56,000 nucleotides of DNA from an uncultured Pelagibacteraceae bacterium (GCA_902530215.1 CABZZR010000002.1:1-56000); one strand, 5' to 3'; shown: positions 43,248 to 51,977, counted from the first letter of the stretch. The notes: generated by a model not told the origin, from the sequence alone. Program-made: numbers and translations.

Positions 43248-43938
43248 ATTTATTATACCTTTTTTTAAATAGTAACTCAGCCATTTTAAAGTCAGTTTCG
43301 CTATCAATATCTATCGATCTTGATTGAGGAATATTAACAAAATTAACTTTACCTTGAAATATGTGTTCTTTTTTTAAAATATATTTAGGCCTTGTTACAT
43401 AAGCTACTGTGCAAAGATTATATATCTTGGGCAGATCTTGTCTTCTAGTAAAAATTTTTTTTGAACTAATATAAGGTTTTAAATTTCCCTTTTTATTTAA
43501 TTGAACCATGTTAAATGCTGGATGCCTTGAAGTGTCTGTCTTAGTAACAACAATGTCTGTAGTCCTCTTAAGCTTTTTTATACATTTAACTATGTCTGCT
43601 CGACTCCTAAGAGGCGCTGTACATGGCAAAATTAACATTATATCAAAAAAAATTTCTTTTTTATTTAAATGCTCGATTGCATGTCGCCATGATAACCACT
43701 CTGGTGATTTATCGCCTGCTAAATTTTTTGGTCTATTAATAATTGATGCTTTGTTTTTTTTTGCAATTTTTAAAATTTTTTTATCTTCTGAAGAAACAAA
43801 TACTTTATTAATAAATTTCATTTTTTTTGCAAATTTAATACTATGATACAAAAGAGGTTTCCCTGAGAACATTTTAGTATTTTTATTTTTAATTCCTTTT
43901 GAACCACCTCTGGCAAAAATAAAGGCAAAAATTTTCAT
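43240..43938 (-). CDS. legF: CMP-nonulosonate synthetase (LegF/NeuA-like)
   Basis: About 232 residues from ATG 43938; an open extension to 44010 overlaps the upstream gene and is not conserved-looking. The CTP loop is FAFIFARGGSKGIKNKNTK, then PLLYHSIKFAKK, VFVSSEDKKILKIAK, LPCTAPLRSRADI, HPAFNMVQLNKKG, RRQDLPKIYNLCTVAYVT and RSIDIDSETDF. All match CMP-legionaminate/CMP-sialate synthetases. It activates the product of the NeuB-like enzyme at 46395 with CTP. Start and stop overlap both neighbours by 8-9 bases. Confidence 0.9.
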   Translation of the reverse strand: MKIFAFIFARGGSKGIKNKNTKMFSGKPLLYHSIKFAKKMKFINKVFVSSEDKKILKIAKKNKASIINRPKNLAGDKSPEWLSWRHAIEHLNKKEIFFDIMLILPCTAPLRSRADIVKCIKKLKRTTDIVVTKTDTSRHPAFNMVQLNKKGNLKPYISSKKIFTRRQDLPKIYNLCTVAYVTRPKYILKKEHIFQGKVNFVNIPQSRSIDIDSETDFKMAELLFKKRYNKYA

Positions 43939-43945
43939 TTTAAAA

Positions 43946-45007
43946 TTAAAGTTTACTAACAGTTTTTTTGTATTCTGGCCATTCTCCAACATCAAGCCAA
44001 TTTTTATCATCTATCGGAAAAACTCCGACTCTCATTTTTTTTAATTTAAGTAAAGTAATAAAATCATTCATGTTGTAGAAACTATTTAAAGGTATCAGTG
44101 AGATGACTTTAGGATTAATAACGTATAAACCTGTATTTACTAAAAAATCATATTTAGGTTTTTCTATTATTTGATCTAAATAACCCTCATTATTTAAAGT
44201 GCATAATCCATAAGGTACAGAATACTCTTTTGCGGACGCTATTAATGTTAAATCATTTTTTTCATCTTCGTGAAACTTAATTAATTCTCTATAATTTACA
44301 TCAACAATTACATCGCAGTTTGTAAGTAAAATTGAATTTTTAAATTTATTTTTTAAATTTCTGAGTGCGCCGATAGTACCAAGTGGTTTTTTTTCTTCAT
44401 AAAAATTTATTTTGCTTTTAGTTTTAAACTCACTGAAAAAAGCTTTGATGATTTTACTCTTGAAATTAATAGTCAAATAAAAATTTCTTATTCCATAATT
44501 ACTAAATTTATCAATAATATGTTGAATTACTGGTTTGCCATTTATTGGAACTAAAGGCTTAGGAAGTATCTTTGTGAATGGTTGAAGGCGTGTACCCTTG
44601 CCTCCTGCCATAATTACAACTTCATTTTTTATTTTTTTTAATATTTTGTTTGGTTTATCACTAAATATTTCATCTTTGAATAATACATTAATTAGTTTAT
44701 TTTTTGAATTTACAACAGGTATAAGATCAATTTTATTTTTTAAAAATATTTTTTTTAAATTTTTACTTAAATAGTTTCCTTGTTTAAGTATTAAAGGTTT
44801 TTTGTTATATATATATTCAATACTTTGATTTAATGCCGTTCCTTTTAGAATAGATCTTCTTAAATCTCCATCAGTCAGAGTTCCATTGAGTATTTGTCCT
44901 TGCATAACTAATAAACAACCCTTGCCCGATAAAGAAAGTGATTTAAGAGCATTTTTTATGGTAGTTTTTTTAGATATTAATATTTTTTTTGTAGCAAATT
45001 TTTTCAT
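43946..45007 (-). CDS. ptmE: CBS-domain sugar nucleotidyltransferase, PtmE-like
   Basis: 353 residues. Residues 1 to about 120 are a pair of CBS motifs (GCLLVMQGQILNGTLTDGDLRRS, DLIPVVNSKNKLINVLF), followed by a nucleotidyltransferase: VVIMAGGKGTRLQPFTKILPKPLVPI, PVIQHIIDKF, LTNCDVIVDVNYREL and NTGLYVINPKV. In Campylobacter PtmE has this architecture and converts GlcN-1-phosphate to GDP-GlcN, the first activated sugar of the legionaminate pathway. The CBS pair may bind an adenosine or guanosine nucleotide for regulation. Position in the locus (between NeuC-like and LegF-like) also matches. Confidence 0.85.
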   Translation of the reverse strand: MKKFATKKILISKKTTIKNALKSLSLSGKGCLLVMQGQILNGTLTDGDLRRSILKGTALNQSIEYIYNKKPLILKQGNYLSKNLKKIFLKNKIDLIPVVNSKNKLINVLFKDEIFSDKPNKILKKIKNEVVIMAGGKGTRLQPFTKILPKPLVPINGKPVIQHIIDKFSNYGIRNFYLTINFKSKIIKAFFSEFKTKSKINFYEEKKPLGTIGALRNLKNKFKNSILLTNCDVIVDVNYRELIKFHEDEKNDLTLIASAKEYSVPYGLCTLNNEGYLDQIIEKPKYDFLVNTGLYVINPKVISLIPLNSFYNMNDFITLLKLKKMRVGVFPIDDKNWLDVGEWPEYKKTVSKL

Positions 45008-45018
45008 ATATAAACTTA

Positions 45019-45225
45019 TTAAGGACTTCTATCTATTAAAAGTTCAAATGCTTCCGCATATTTAAAACCAGATTGTGTTCCTCTTAAGACTGCAAGTGAA
45101 ATAATAGCCCTTTTGCTTCTTGGAAATGGATGTTTACTTATTTCTGATGAGTAAATTTTCATTATATTTATTTTTTTATTTAAAAATTTTGAAAATAATA
45201 CAGAACCAATAAAAACAATTCTCAT
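45019..45225 (-). pseudogene. 68-residue remnant between neuC and ptmE
   Basis: A short frame from ATG 45225 fitted exactly between two operon genes (2 and 11 bases). It starts MRIVFIGSVLFSKFL, like the first strand of a formyltransferase-type protein, but jumps at once to a different-looking C-terminal part, HPFPRSKRAIISLAVLRG then GFKYAEAFELL, that I cannot assign. The length is far below either family. An internal deletion joining the two ends of one larger gene, or of two genes, is the simplest explanation. In Campylobacter the slot holds ptmF. It may still be translated as a small protein. Confidence 0.5.
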
Positions 45226-45227
45226 TT

Positions 45228-46391
45228 TTATAATTTAGTATCAATAAATTTTTTTTTTATATCAATTTTTTTTGATAATAATTTTTCTAAAATGCTTGTA
45301 ATTTTTTTACTTGTCATGCCATTTCCATAAGGATTTCTCACTAAATTAGCCAATTTTTTAAATTTTTTTGACATCCCAATTTTTATACTCTTTGTTATAA
45401 TTTTAGTATTAGCAGTGCAATCTATAATATTTTTTGCTTTAATGCGTCCTTCCTGTCTTCTTCCGATATTAACACAAGGTATTGAAAAAAAAGGCGTCTC
45501 AATAATTCCACTGGAAGAATTTCCAACAACAACACTCGCTTTTTTTAAAAGTGAATAATATACAGTTTGACCCAATGATTTAAAAGATTTGCAATTAGAA
45601 TTTTTTTTTTCAAATTTTTCAATTTTTTTAAAAATTTCAAAGCTAAAAGGATCAGTATTAGGCATTGTAAATATGATTGTAGATTGATTGAAATTTTTTA
45701 GAGATTTTAATAAATTGGAAATTTCCTTGTTAGAAGTTTTTTTATCTAAGGAGATGGGATGGTATGTAACTAATATTATTTCTTTTTTTAGCTGCATTTT
45801 TAACTTTTTTTCTAATTTATTTATATTCAAAAAATTAGTACTTTTAATTGAATCAATCGCTGGTGCTCCAACTAAAAATATATTTTTTTTATCTTCTCCT
45901 AGTTGAATTACTCTTTTTCTATAATTTTCATGAGATACGAAATGGAATTTCGACATTTTTGTAATGGAATGTCTTAATGTATCATCAATTACTCCATAGG
46001 TTAGTTCTCCACCGTGAATATGTCCGATCGGTATTCTATTGATCATAGCTGCAACAGCACAAGAAAAAATCTCAAACCTGTCTCCTAATATTAAAAGCAT
46101 GTCAGGACGATTTCTATTTAAATAAGATGACATTTTAAATATTGCGCTAGATATTCCTGAACAAGTAGCTTCTGCAGTATCTGAATTTTTTAATATTTTT
46201 AATCTAGAGTGAATTTTAAAACCATCATTTAAAATATATTTTTCGGTGTTACCAAATTTTTTAGATAAATGAGTGCCGGTTACAACAAGTCGCAAATTTA
46301 TTAATCTTGATTTTTTAATATTATGAATGATATTTTTTAACAATCCATATTCACTTCTTGAACCAGTTACTACACATAATGTTTTTTTCAT
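45228..46391 (-). CDS. neuC: UDP-sugar 2-epimerase (hydrolysing), NeuC/LegG-like
   Basis: 387 residues, GT-B-like fold. Motifs: CVVTGSRSEYGLLKNIIHNI, LILGDRFEIFSCAVAAMINRIPIGHIHGGELTYGVIDDTLRH (split by short variable residues), VGAPAIDSI, VTYHPISLDKKTSNK, VVGNSSSGIIETPFF and NIGRRQEGRIKAKN. It removes UDP (or GDP) while epimerising C2 to yield the 6-carbon amino sugar that NeuB/LegI condenses with PEP. The order neuB-neuC-ptmE is as in Campylobacter leg/ptm loci. 3 bases from the upstream neuB-like gene. Confidence 0.93.
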   Translation of the reverse strand: MKKTLCVVTGSRSEYGLLKNIIHNIKKSRLINLRLVVTGTHLSKKFGNTEKYILNDGFKIHSRLKILKNSDTAEATCSGISSAIFKMSSYLNRNRPDMLLILGDRFEIFSCAVAAMINRIPIGHIHGGELTYGVIDDTLRHSITKMSKFHFVSHENYRKRVIQLGEDKKNIFLVGAPAIDSIKSTNFLNINKLEKKLKMQLKKEIILVTYHPISLDKKTSNKEISNLLKSLKNFNQSTIIFTMPNTDPFSFEIFKKIEKFEKKNSNCKSFKSLGQTVYYSLLKKASVVVGNSSSGIIETPFFSIPCVNIGRRQEGRIKAKNIIDCTANTKIITKSIKIGMSKKFKKLANLVRNPYGNGMTSKKITSILEKLLSKKIDIKKKFIDTKL

Positions 46392-46394
46392 AAT

Positions 46395-47405
46395 TTATAT
46401 GGATATAAGTTGATCTTTTTTAAAACTTTTTTTTGCACTTTTTCCGATTAACTTTTTAATAAACATAGGAGATATACCGAAGCCAGGTCTTTTAATTGTT
46501 GTATTTTTTTTTGTAAATTTTTCTCCTCTGTTAATATCAGTCGCTGCAACAATTGACTTTCTAACAACAAGTTTATTTGTTAGTTCATTTTTTTTAGCTA
46601 TTTTTCTACCATCACCTAATGCACTTTCAATATTTCTAATTGAATTGACCATGAGTTTAAATTCTTCGGGTTCAACACTAGCCTTATGATCAGGTCCTTT
46701 CATTTTCTTATCAAGTGTAAGATGTTTTTCTATAATTTCAGCGCCAAGTATCTTTGCTGCTATGGCAACTTCAATGCCCTTTGTATGATCTGAATAACCA
46801 ACTTTTAACCTGGTGGCTTTTTTTAAAGTTAATATGGCTTTAAGATTCACATCCTTCATTTCTGTTGGATAAGAAGAGGTGCAGTGTAAAATACTTATTT
46901 TGTTTAGAGATGTGCCTGACTTATTCAAAATTTTAACTGCCCTTTTTACTTCATTTAGATTGCTCATACCGGTTGATAAAATAATAAATTTTGAAAATTT
47001 TCCGATATATTCTAAATAAGGTAAGTTTGTTATTTCTCCTGATGGTATTTTTAAAGTTTTTAATTTTAAAGTTAACAACAGATCAATACTTTTTTGATCA
47101 AATGGTGATGATAAAAATTTTATACTATTTTGTTTACAACATTTAATTAATTCTTTGTGATCAAAATAACTTAGTTGAAATTTTTTAAGCATGTTAAATT
47201 GAGTTTCGTTATTTCTTGATTTATGTTTTTGATAATTTGCCTTTTTTGCAAATTTTGTTACCAAGCTTTCTGTAATATATGTTTGGAATTTAACATAATC
47301 TGCACCTGACAATGCAGCTTCTTTAATTAATTTTTTTGCTAAGTTTATTTTACCATTATGATTTACTCCAACCTCCGCAATTATGATCGTTTTTTTACTT
47401 TTCAT
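46395..47405 (-). CDS. neuB: N-acylneuraminate/legionaminate synthase, NeuB-like
   Basis: 336 residues. TIM barrel: IIIAEVGVNHNGKINLAKKL, ADYVKFQTYITESLVT, FLSSPFDQKSIDLL, LKIPSGEITNLPYLEYIG, LSTGMSNLNEVKRAV, LHCTSSYPTEMKDVNL, VGYSDHTKGIEVAIAA and EKHLTLDKKMKGPDHKAS. The C-terminal antifreeze-like SAF domain contains KSIVAATDINRGEKFTKKN and the RPGFGISP stretch. It condenses a 6-carbon sugar with PEP to make a 9-carbon nonulosonic acid. It is the only NeuB in the window, although several CMP-acid synthetases are present. Overlaps the acetyltransferase start by 11 bases. Confidence 0.95.
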   Translation of the reverse strand: MKSKKTIIIAEVGVNHNGKINLAKKLIKEAALSGADYVKFQTYITESLVTKFAKKANYQKHKSRNNETQFNMLKKFQLSYFDHKELIKCCKQNSIKFLSSPFDQKSIDLLLTLKLKTLKIPSGEITNLPYLEYIGKFSKFIILSTGMSNLNEVKRAVKILNKSGTSLNKISILHCTSSYPTEMKDVNLKAILTLKKATRLKVGYSDHTKGIEVAIAAKILGAEIIEKHLTLDKKMKGPDHKASVEPEEFKLMVNSIRNIESALGDGRKIAKKNELTNKLVVRKSIVAATDINRGEKFTKKNTTIKRPGFGISPMFIKKLIGKSAKKSFKKDQLISI

Positions 47406-48003
47406 TTTTATAAATTAAATTATTTGATAAACTTTTTTTAACAAATAAATTGCCTCCGATTACGCAGTTTTTGCCAATAATAATATTTTCTCTAATTATC
47501 GACCCACTACCAATAAATGTACCTTCCTTTATTGTAACATCACCGTTTATTACTGATCGAGGTGCTAGATGACAATTGTCAGCAACTTTAACTCCATGCT
47601 CGACAATTGCTCCTGTGTTTATTATGCAATTTTTTCCAATCTTTGATCCTGAGTTTAGAATTGCGCCATGCATAACGATTGTCCCTGAACCAATTTCTAC
47701 ATTTGATGAAATTATAGCTTTTTTAGATAAAAAGTATGGAAATTTAAATCCAGCTTTTGTCAGTTTATTAAATAACTTTTTTCTAATCACGCTGCTTTTT
47801 ATTTGACCTATACATATAAATGCAAAATTATATTTTTTTTTTAACTTTTGAATATCTTTATCTGATCCCAAATAAATTAAATTATGTAATTTAACTTTTT
47901 TTTTATCTACAATACCAGCAATTTTAAATTTTTTATCACTTTTAATTATATCGATGCATGATACTGCATGGCCTCCACCACCAAACAAAACTACTTCTTT
48001 CAT
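47395..48003 (-). CDS. Hexapeptide-repeat sugar O/N-acetyltransferase, NeuD/PglD/LegH-like
   Basis: 202 residues: an N-terminal Rossmann-like part (VVLFGGGGHAVSCIDII) then a left-handed beta-helix from about residue 95 with repeating hexads such as SNVEIGSGTIVMHGAIL, SKIGKNCIINTGAIVEHG, DNCHLAPRSVINGDVTI and TFIGSGSIIRENIIIGKN. The catalytic His is in TGAIVEHG. PglD/LegH type enzymes acetylate the 4-amino group of UDP-amino-sugar precursors; NeuD acts on sialic acid. Given its place between the LegC-like and NeuB-like genes, a role at the 4-N position is most likely. Confidence 0.9.
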   Translation of the reverse strand: MKEVVLFGGGGHAVSCIDIIKSDKKFKIAGIVDKKKVKLHNLIYLGSDKDIQKLKKKYNFAFICIGQIKSSVIRKKLFNKLTKAGFKFPYFLSKKAIISSNVEIGSGTIVMHGAILNSGSKIGKNCIINTGAIVEHGVKVADNCHLAPRSVINGDVTIKEGTFIGSGSIIRENIIIGKNCVIGGNLFVKKSLSNNLIYKNEK

Positions 48004-48007
48004 AAAA

Positions 48008-49156
48008 TTATTTTTTTAATATTGAAACTATTTTTCTTATTTCTGAATTTTTTAAATGTGAGCTTGAGGGCAAGCACAAAGTTGAGTGAACTAACTTGGA
48101 TGCATTTTCTATTTTAAAAGTTTCATACTTTTTATACGGTTTTTGTAAATGATTAGGATGCCAAACAGGTCTGACTTGAATAGCATTTTTAGAAAAAATT
48201 TTAATGAGCTGTTTTTTATTCTTTTTAAATTTGTGATTTATCCTTATTAAATTTAACCAGTTGTTGCTTTTTGAATACTTTGGAGATTTTACTAAAAAAA
48301 TTCCAGAAATATTGGAAATTTTTTTAAAATATTGATTTTTTATATTTTGTTTGTTTATAAGAAATTTATTAATTTTTTCTAGTTGAGCCACTCCGATGGC
48401 GGCATGAATGTTGGTCATTCTATAATTATAACCTATATCATTATGAACAAAATTTATTGCATCATCTTTTGCTTGGGTTGCCAGGTATTTAGCTTTATCT
48501 GCTAAACTTTTTTTATTTGTTAAAATCATTCCACCTCCCCCGCAAGTAAGTATTTTGTTTCCATTAAATGATAAACAGCCTAAACTTCCTATGGTGCCTG
48601 AATGTTTAAATTTATTTGAAGTTGATTTGTAAAAAGATCCCAAACTTTCTGCTGCGTCTTCAATAATTTTGATATTTTTTTTTTTACATATTTTAACTAA
48701 AGAACTTATATCGGCAAGATTACCAAATGTATGGACTACAATTATTGCAGAAATTTTATTTTTACTTTTTTTGTTATAGGTAAATCCCTTTTTTGAAAAA
48801 GTGCACTTTTCGAGAAAATGTTTTGTTTTTTTAACATCAATATTGAAATAGTCGTCAACATCCATAAAAACTGGAATAGCTTTGTTGTAAACAATTGCAT
48901 TTACCGGTGCAATAAAGGTTATGGTCGGTACTATGACTTCATCACCAGGCATTACTTTTAAGATTTTTAAACTTATTTGCAAAGCTGATGTACCGCTGTT
49001 AAGAGCTACTGCATATTTAGACTTTGTGTATTTAGTAATTTTTTTTTCAAATAAATTAATATATTTACCTGAAGTAGACACCCATGTTGAATCGATGCAG
49101 TCTTTGAGATATTTTTTTTCTTTTCCAACAATTGTTGGTTCGTGTAGTGAGATCAT
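48008..49156 (-). CDS. legC: DegT/DnrJ/EryC1 aminotransferase, LegC-like
   Basis: 382 residues of PLP-dependent sugar aminotransferase. SGTSALQISLKIL near residue 55, PTITFIAPVNAIVYNKAIPVFMD (FIAPxNAI is characteristic of LegC), IIEDAAESLGSFYK, LSFNGNKILTCGGGGM with the PLP-binding Lys, and GYNYRMTNIHAAIGVAQLE are clear. It would aminate a 4-keto-6-deoxy-HexNAc nucleotide. The 4-keto substrate needs a 4,6-dehydratase; no typical LegB stands beside it, but the CapD-like half of the 9920 gene could serve. The start is one base from the upstream SDR stop. Confidence 0.88.
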   Translation of the reverse strand: MISLHEPTIVGKEKKYLKDCIDSTWVSTSGKYINLFEKKITKYTKSKYAVALNSGTSALQISLKILKVMPGDEVIVPTITFIAPVNAIVYNKAIPVFMDVDDYFNIDVKKTKHFLEKCTFSKKGFTYNKKSKNKISAIIVVHTFGNLADISSLVKICKKKNIKIIEDAAESLGSFYKSTSNKFKHSGTIGSLGCLSFNGNKILTCGGGGMILTNKKSLADKAKYLATQAKDDAINFVHNDIGYNYRMTNIHAAIGVAQLEKINKFLINKQNIKNQYFKKISNISGIFLVKSPKYSKSNNWLNLIRINHKFKKNKKQLIKIFSKNAIQVRPVWHPNHLQKPYKKYETFKIENASKLVHSTLCLPSSSHLKNSEIRKIVSILKK

Positions 49157-50143
49157 TTATAAAATTAACTTATAGTTTCCATACTGATATTGATTTTCAA
49201 ATTTAAATTTTTTTTTCTCTATTTCCTTAATTAATTCTTTAATTCCTTCCTTAAGAGAATAACTTGCTGTAAATCCAAATTTAGATTTTACTTTTGAAAA
49301 GTTAACTCTGTAGTCTCTTGCATCAAAACCTTTGCTTAAATATTTTATTTTAGCATCAGGAAAAAATTCTAAAATTTGGTCAACAATCATCTTTTTTGTA
49401 AAATTATTTCTATTATCACCAACATTAAATATCTCAAAAGCTACATCGTCGACTTTCGCAGTTATCACTTGGTGAATAAAATTTGCGAAATCCCTTGTGT
49501 GACAATAGGGTCTCCAGGTATTAGGATCATATACTTCAAGTTCCTTTCCTAATGCTAATTGTTTTGTAAATTCACTTACTGTTAAATCAAACCGCATTCT
49601 TGGTGATAATCCAAAAGCTGTGGCAAATCTTAATATAGTGGGTTTAAGTTCTTTTTTTTTATCTAGATTAATTAAAAAATTTTCAATTTCTACTTTTGTT
49701 TTAGCATAAAGTGAAAGTGGCTTTAATTTATGATTTTCATCAGCAATTTTATTTGTATCTGTAATCCCATAATTTGAACAAGTAGAAATATAAATTAAAC
49801 GCTTTATTTTTTTTTCTTCACAAATATTTATTACATTATAAGTGCCTTTTAAATTAACCTCTGTGGTTATACTTGGATATTTTTTTGATATTGGATCACC
49901 TACTATACCTGCTAACAAAACAACTGTTTCTATTCCATTAAAGTGTTCTTTAATTAAGTTTTTATCTCTTATGTCTGAATTATGAAATTCATAATTTTTA
50001 TTTTTAAGAAATAACTTTAAAACACCATGTTGTTCATAAGCCAAATTATCTATACATCTTACTTTGTGTTTATTAGAAAGAAGATGTTCTGTAAGAACAG
50101 TGCCTATATAACCTGCGCCTCCAATTAATAATATTGGTTTCAT
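49157..50143 (-). CDS. NAD-dependent epimerase/dehydratase (extended SDR), specificity unclear
   Basis: 328 residues: ILLIGGAGYIGTVLTEHLL, VRCIDNLAYEQHGVLKLF, VVLLAGIVGDPIS, IYISTCSNYGITD, YAKTKVEIENFL (Tyr/Lys pair), LRFATAFGLSPRMRFDL, RPYCHTRDFANF and FNVGDNRNNFTKKM. This belongs to an SDR group common in environmental glycan islands. The start lacks the GADGFIGSHLVE..V pattern of true LegB dehydratases, so I do not call it LegB, although its place at the head of the nonulosonate block suggests a role in that pathway. Confidence 0.8.
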   Translation of the reverse strand: MKPILLIGGAGYIGTVLTEHLLSNKHKVRCIDNLAYEQHGVLKLFLKNKNYEFHNSDIRDKNLIKEHFNGIETVVLLAGIVGDPISKKYPSITTEVNLKGTYNVINICEEKKIKRLIYISTCSNYGITDTNKIADENHKLKPLSLYAKTKVEIENFLINLDKKKELKPTILRFATAFGLSPRMRFDLTVSEFTKQLALGKELEVYDPNTWRPYCHTRDFANFIHQVITAKVDDVAFEIFNVGDNRNNFTKKMIVDQILEFFPDAKIKYLSKGFDARDYRVNFSKVKSKFGFTASYSLKEGIKELIKEIEKKKFKFENQYQYGNYKLIL

Positions 50144-50187
50144 TAATGTTTAAATTGAATTTTATTATTTTATATTTTTAATTGCTG

Positions 50188-51924
50188 CTAATTGGTGTGC
50201 TGTGCAGATTCTTTTTCTGACTGAACAATTTTTGTTTGTTTGGCTATTTTTTTTGCTTCTGCTCTTGCCGCTTTTCTTTTTAGATAAGTGTTGTAACACT
50301 CAAGGCCTTTTTTGTTATCAGATTCCTGAGAATTTCCAGAAAATCTTTCCCCATCTGAAGTTGTAGAACTCTCCCAATTTGTCATTCCGTCAAGTACTTG
50401 GTTGCCTCTATTATGCGTTTCCTTCTTTTTGTTATAATCTTGATTAAGATTTACTTCATTGCCATTTAAATCTAATATTTTTCCTTTTTCAAATTTATCG
50501 CCAGTCTGTCCTGATCCAGCATTGTGTCTAAAACCTCTAAAAGATACATCTTTCTCTTTATATAAATAATCAATTTGCGCCAAAGTACTATGTTTTTGTT
50601 TATCAAAATAATTTTTCATTAAAGTGCTATTTGCCCATCTTAAGCACTCATAATATTCATCGTCTGTAAGTTCAGTAAAGTTACAGCTAATTAAATCTGA
50701 ATTTAGATGTTTGTTTTCATAAAAGTCTTCAGCCGGATTTTCTTTATCTAATAAACCCATTTCAATAGCATCGTAATATAGTGGTGAACCTGGATATGGT
50801 GTTACAGGTCTTAAAGTTCTCTTTTGAGAAAAGTCATCATATTTCAATAAAAAATCAACAGTTTTTTTAATTGTCTCTTTATTGTCTCCTTTATTTCCAA
50901 AAATAAAATTTAAACCGGGACTGATGCCAACTTTTAAAGTATCTTCTACTCCTCTAATTATCATTTCTGGTCTTAGTCCTTTTTTCATATTATTTAAAAC
51001 TTTTTGATCCATAGATTCAATTCCGTAGTTAATGAACCTACATCCAGCGTCTTTCATAAGTTGTAATAATTCTTCGCTGCAGTAATTTAGTCTACCATTA
51101 CAATTCCATCTTACAGGTAAATTACGTTTTAAAAATTCTTTACATACAGCCTCTGTGTGAACTACAGAAGACATTAATAGATCATCCTGGAATGCTATAT
51201 ATGTTATGCCATAATCTTTATGGAGCATTTCTATCTCATCAAGAAGTGACTCGGGACTTCTCATTCTATAGCCTGGATCCATTCGATAACAAAAAGTACA
51301 CTTAAATGAACAACCTCTTGCTGACATCAATGGGAAAACAAAGTCAGTTGCTTTTACCTTTGGCATTCTTAACATTCTGTAATAATGCATAGGAAATTTA
51401 TGATAAGGAGTCATTGGAAGTGAATCTAAATCATGAACCAGTGGTGCACGTGGATTATATTTTAGCTTTCCATTAGAATCTAACCAAGCAACTCCAGGAA
51501 CTTTTTCTATTGTTTCTTTATTGTCTAAAGCTTTCATTAATTCAGATATAGTTATCTCTCCCTCGCCCATGCAAACAGCATCACATTTTGCTTTTTTTAA
51601 AAAAAATTCAGGTTCTGGAGTTGGGCCGTAACCACCCAAAATATAAAAAGGTCTATTTTTAGAGTTATTTATTTCCTTCGATAAACTTTTCATTTTTTGA
51701 TATTGATAATATCCGGCTATTAAACTTAATATTACAACATCAAATTTATTTTCATCAAGATAAGTTCTTAACGAGTCATCGGAACAATGGGTCATATCTT
51801 GGTTCCATACTTCAAAAGAGTGTCCATCTCTTTCTAAGATTGCTGCAATCGCTCCAACTCCCATTGGAAATACATGATCATAAGATCCGTTATCGTAAAC
51901 AACAAATAGTACTCTTTGTGACAT
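50188..51924 (-). CDS. B12-binding-type radical SAM enzyme with long hydrophilic tail
   Basis: 578 residues. An N-terminal domain of cobalamin-binding fold (VLFVVYDNGSYDHVFPMGVG, VVILSLIAGYYQY, FYILGGYGPTPEPEFFL) lacks a DxHxxG motif. The radical SAM motif SARGCSFKCTFCYRMD has Cys205-x3-Cys209-x2-Cys212, with AFQDDLLM, INYGIESMDQKVLNNMKKG and LNFIFGNKGDNKETI following. The last 110 or so residues are polar, rich in Gly, Asn, Ser, Lys and Glu (SSTTSDGERFSGNSQESDN) and look disordered, which is unusual for the family. Base composition is less AT-biased than in the transferases. Role unknown; C-methylation or rearrangement are possibilities. Confidence 0.88.
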   Translation of the reverse strand: MSQRVLFVVYDNGSYDHVFPMGVGAIAAILERDGHSFEVWNQDMTHCSDDSLRTYLDENKFDVVILSLIAGYYQYQKMKSLSKEINNSKNRPFYILGGYGPTPEPEFFLKKAKCDAVCMGEGEITISELMKALDNKETIEKVPGVAWLDSNGKLKYNPRAPLVHDLDSLPMTPYHKFPMHYYRMLRMPKVKATDFVFPLMSARGCSFKCTFCYRMDPGYRMRSPESLLDEIEMLHKDYGITYIAFQDDLLMSSVVHTEAVCKEFLKRNLPVRWNCNGRLNYCSEELLQLMKDAGCRFINYGIESMDQKVLNNMKKGLRPEMIIRGVEDTLKVGISPGLNFIFGNKGDNKETIKKTVDFLLKYDDFSQKRTLRPVTPYPGSPLYYDAIEMGLLDKENPAEDFYENKHLNSDLISCNFTELTDDEYYECLRWANSTLMKNYFDKQKHSTLAQIDYLYKEKDVSFRGFRHNAGSGQTGDKFEKGKILDLNGNEVNLNQDYNKKKETHNRGNQVLDGMTNWESSTTSDGERFSGNSQESDNKKGLECYNTYLKRKAARAEAKKIAKQTKIVQSEKESAQHTN

Positions 51925-51977
51925 AATCTAAATTCTATACTAACACTAAATTAAACATAAAGAAAACATTAAAGAAT

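Noticed and set aside
49157-50143. LegB (4,6-dehydratase of legionaminate synthesis)
   Set aside because: It is a complete extended SDR, but its N-terminal and active-site surroundings look like a different SDR group from LegB/PglF/PseB.
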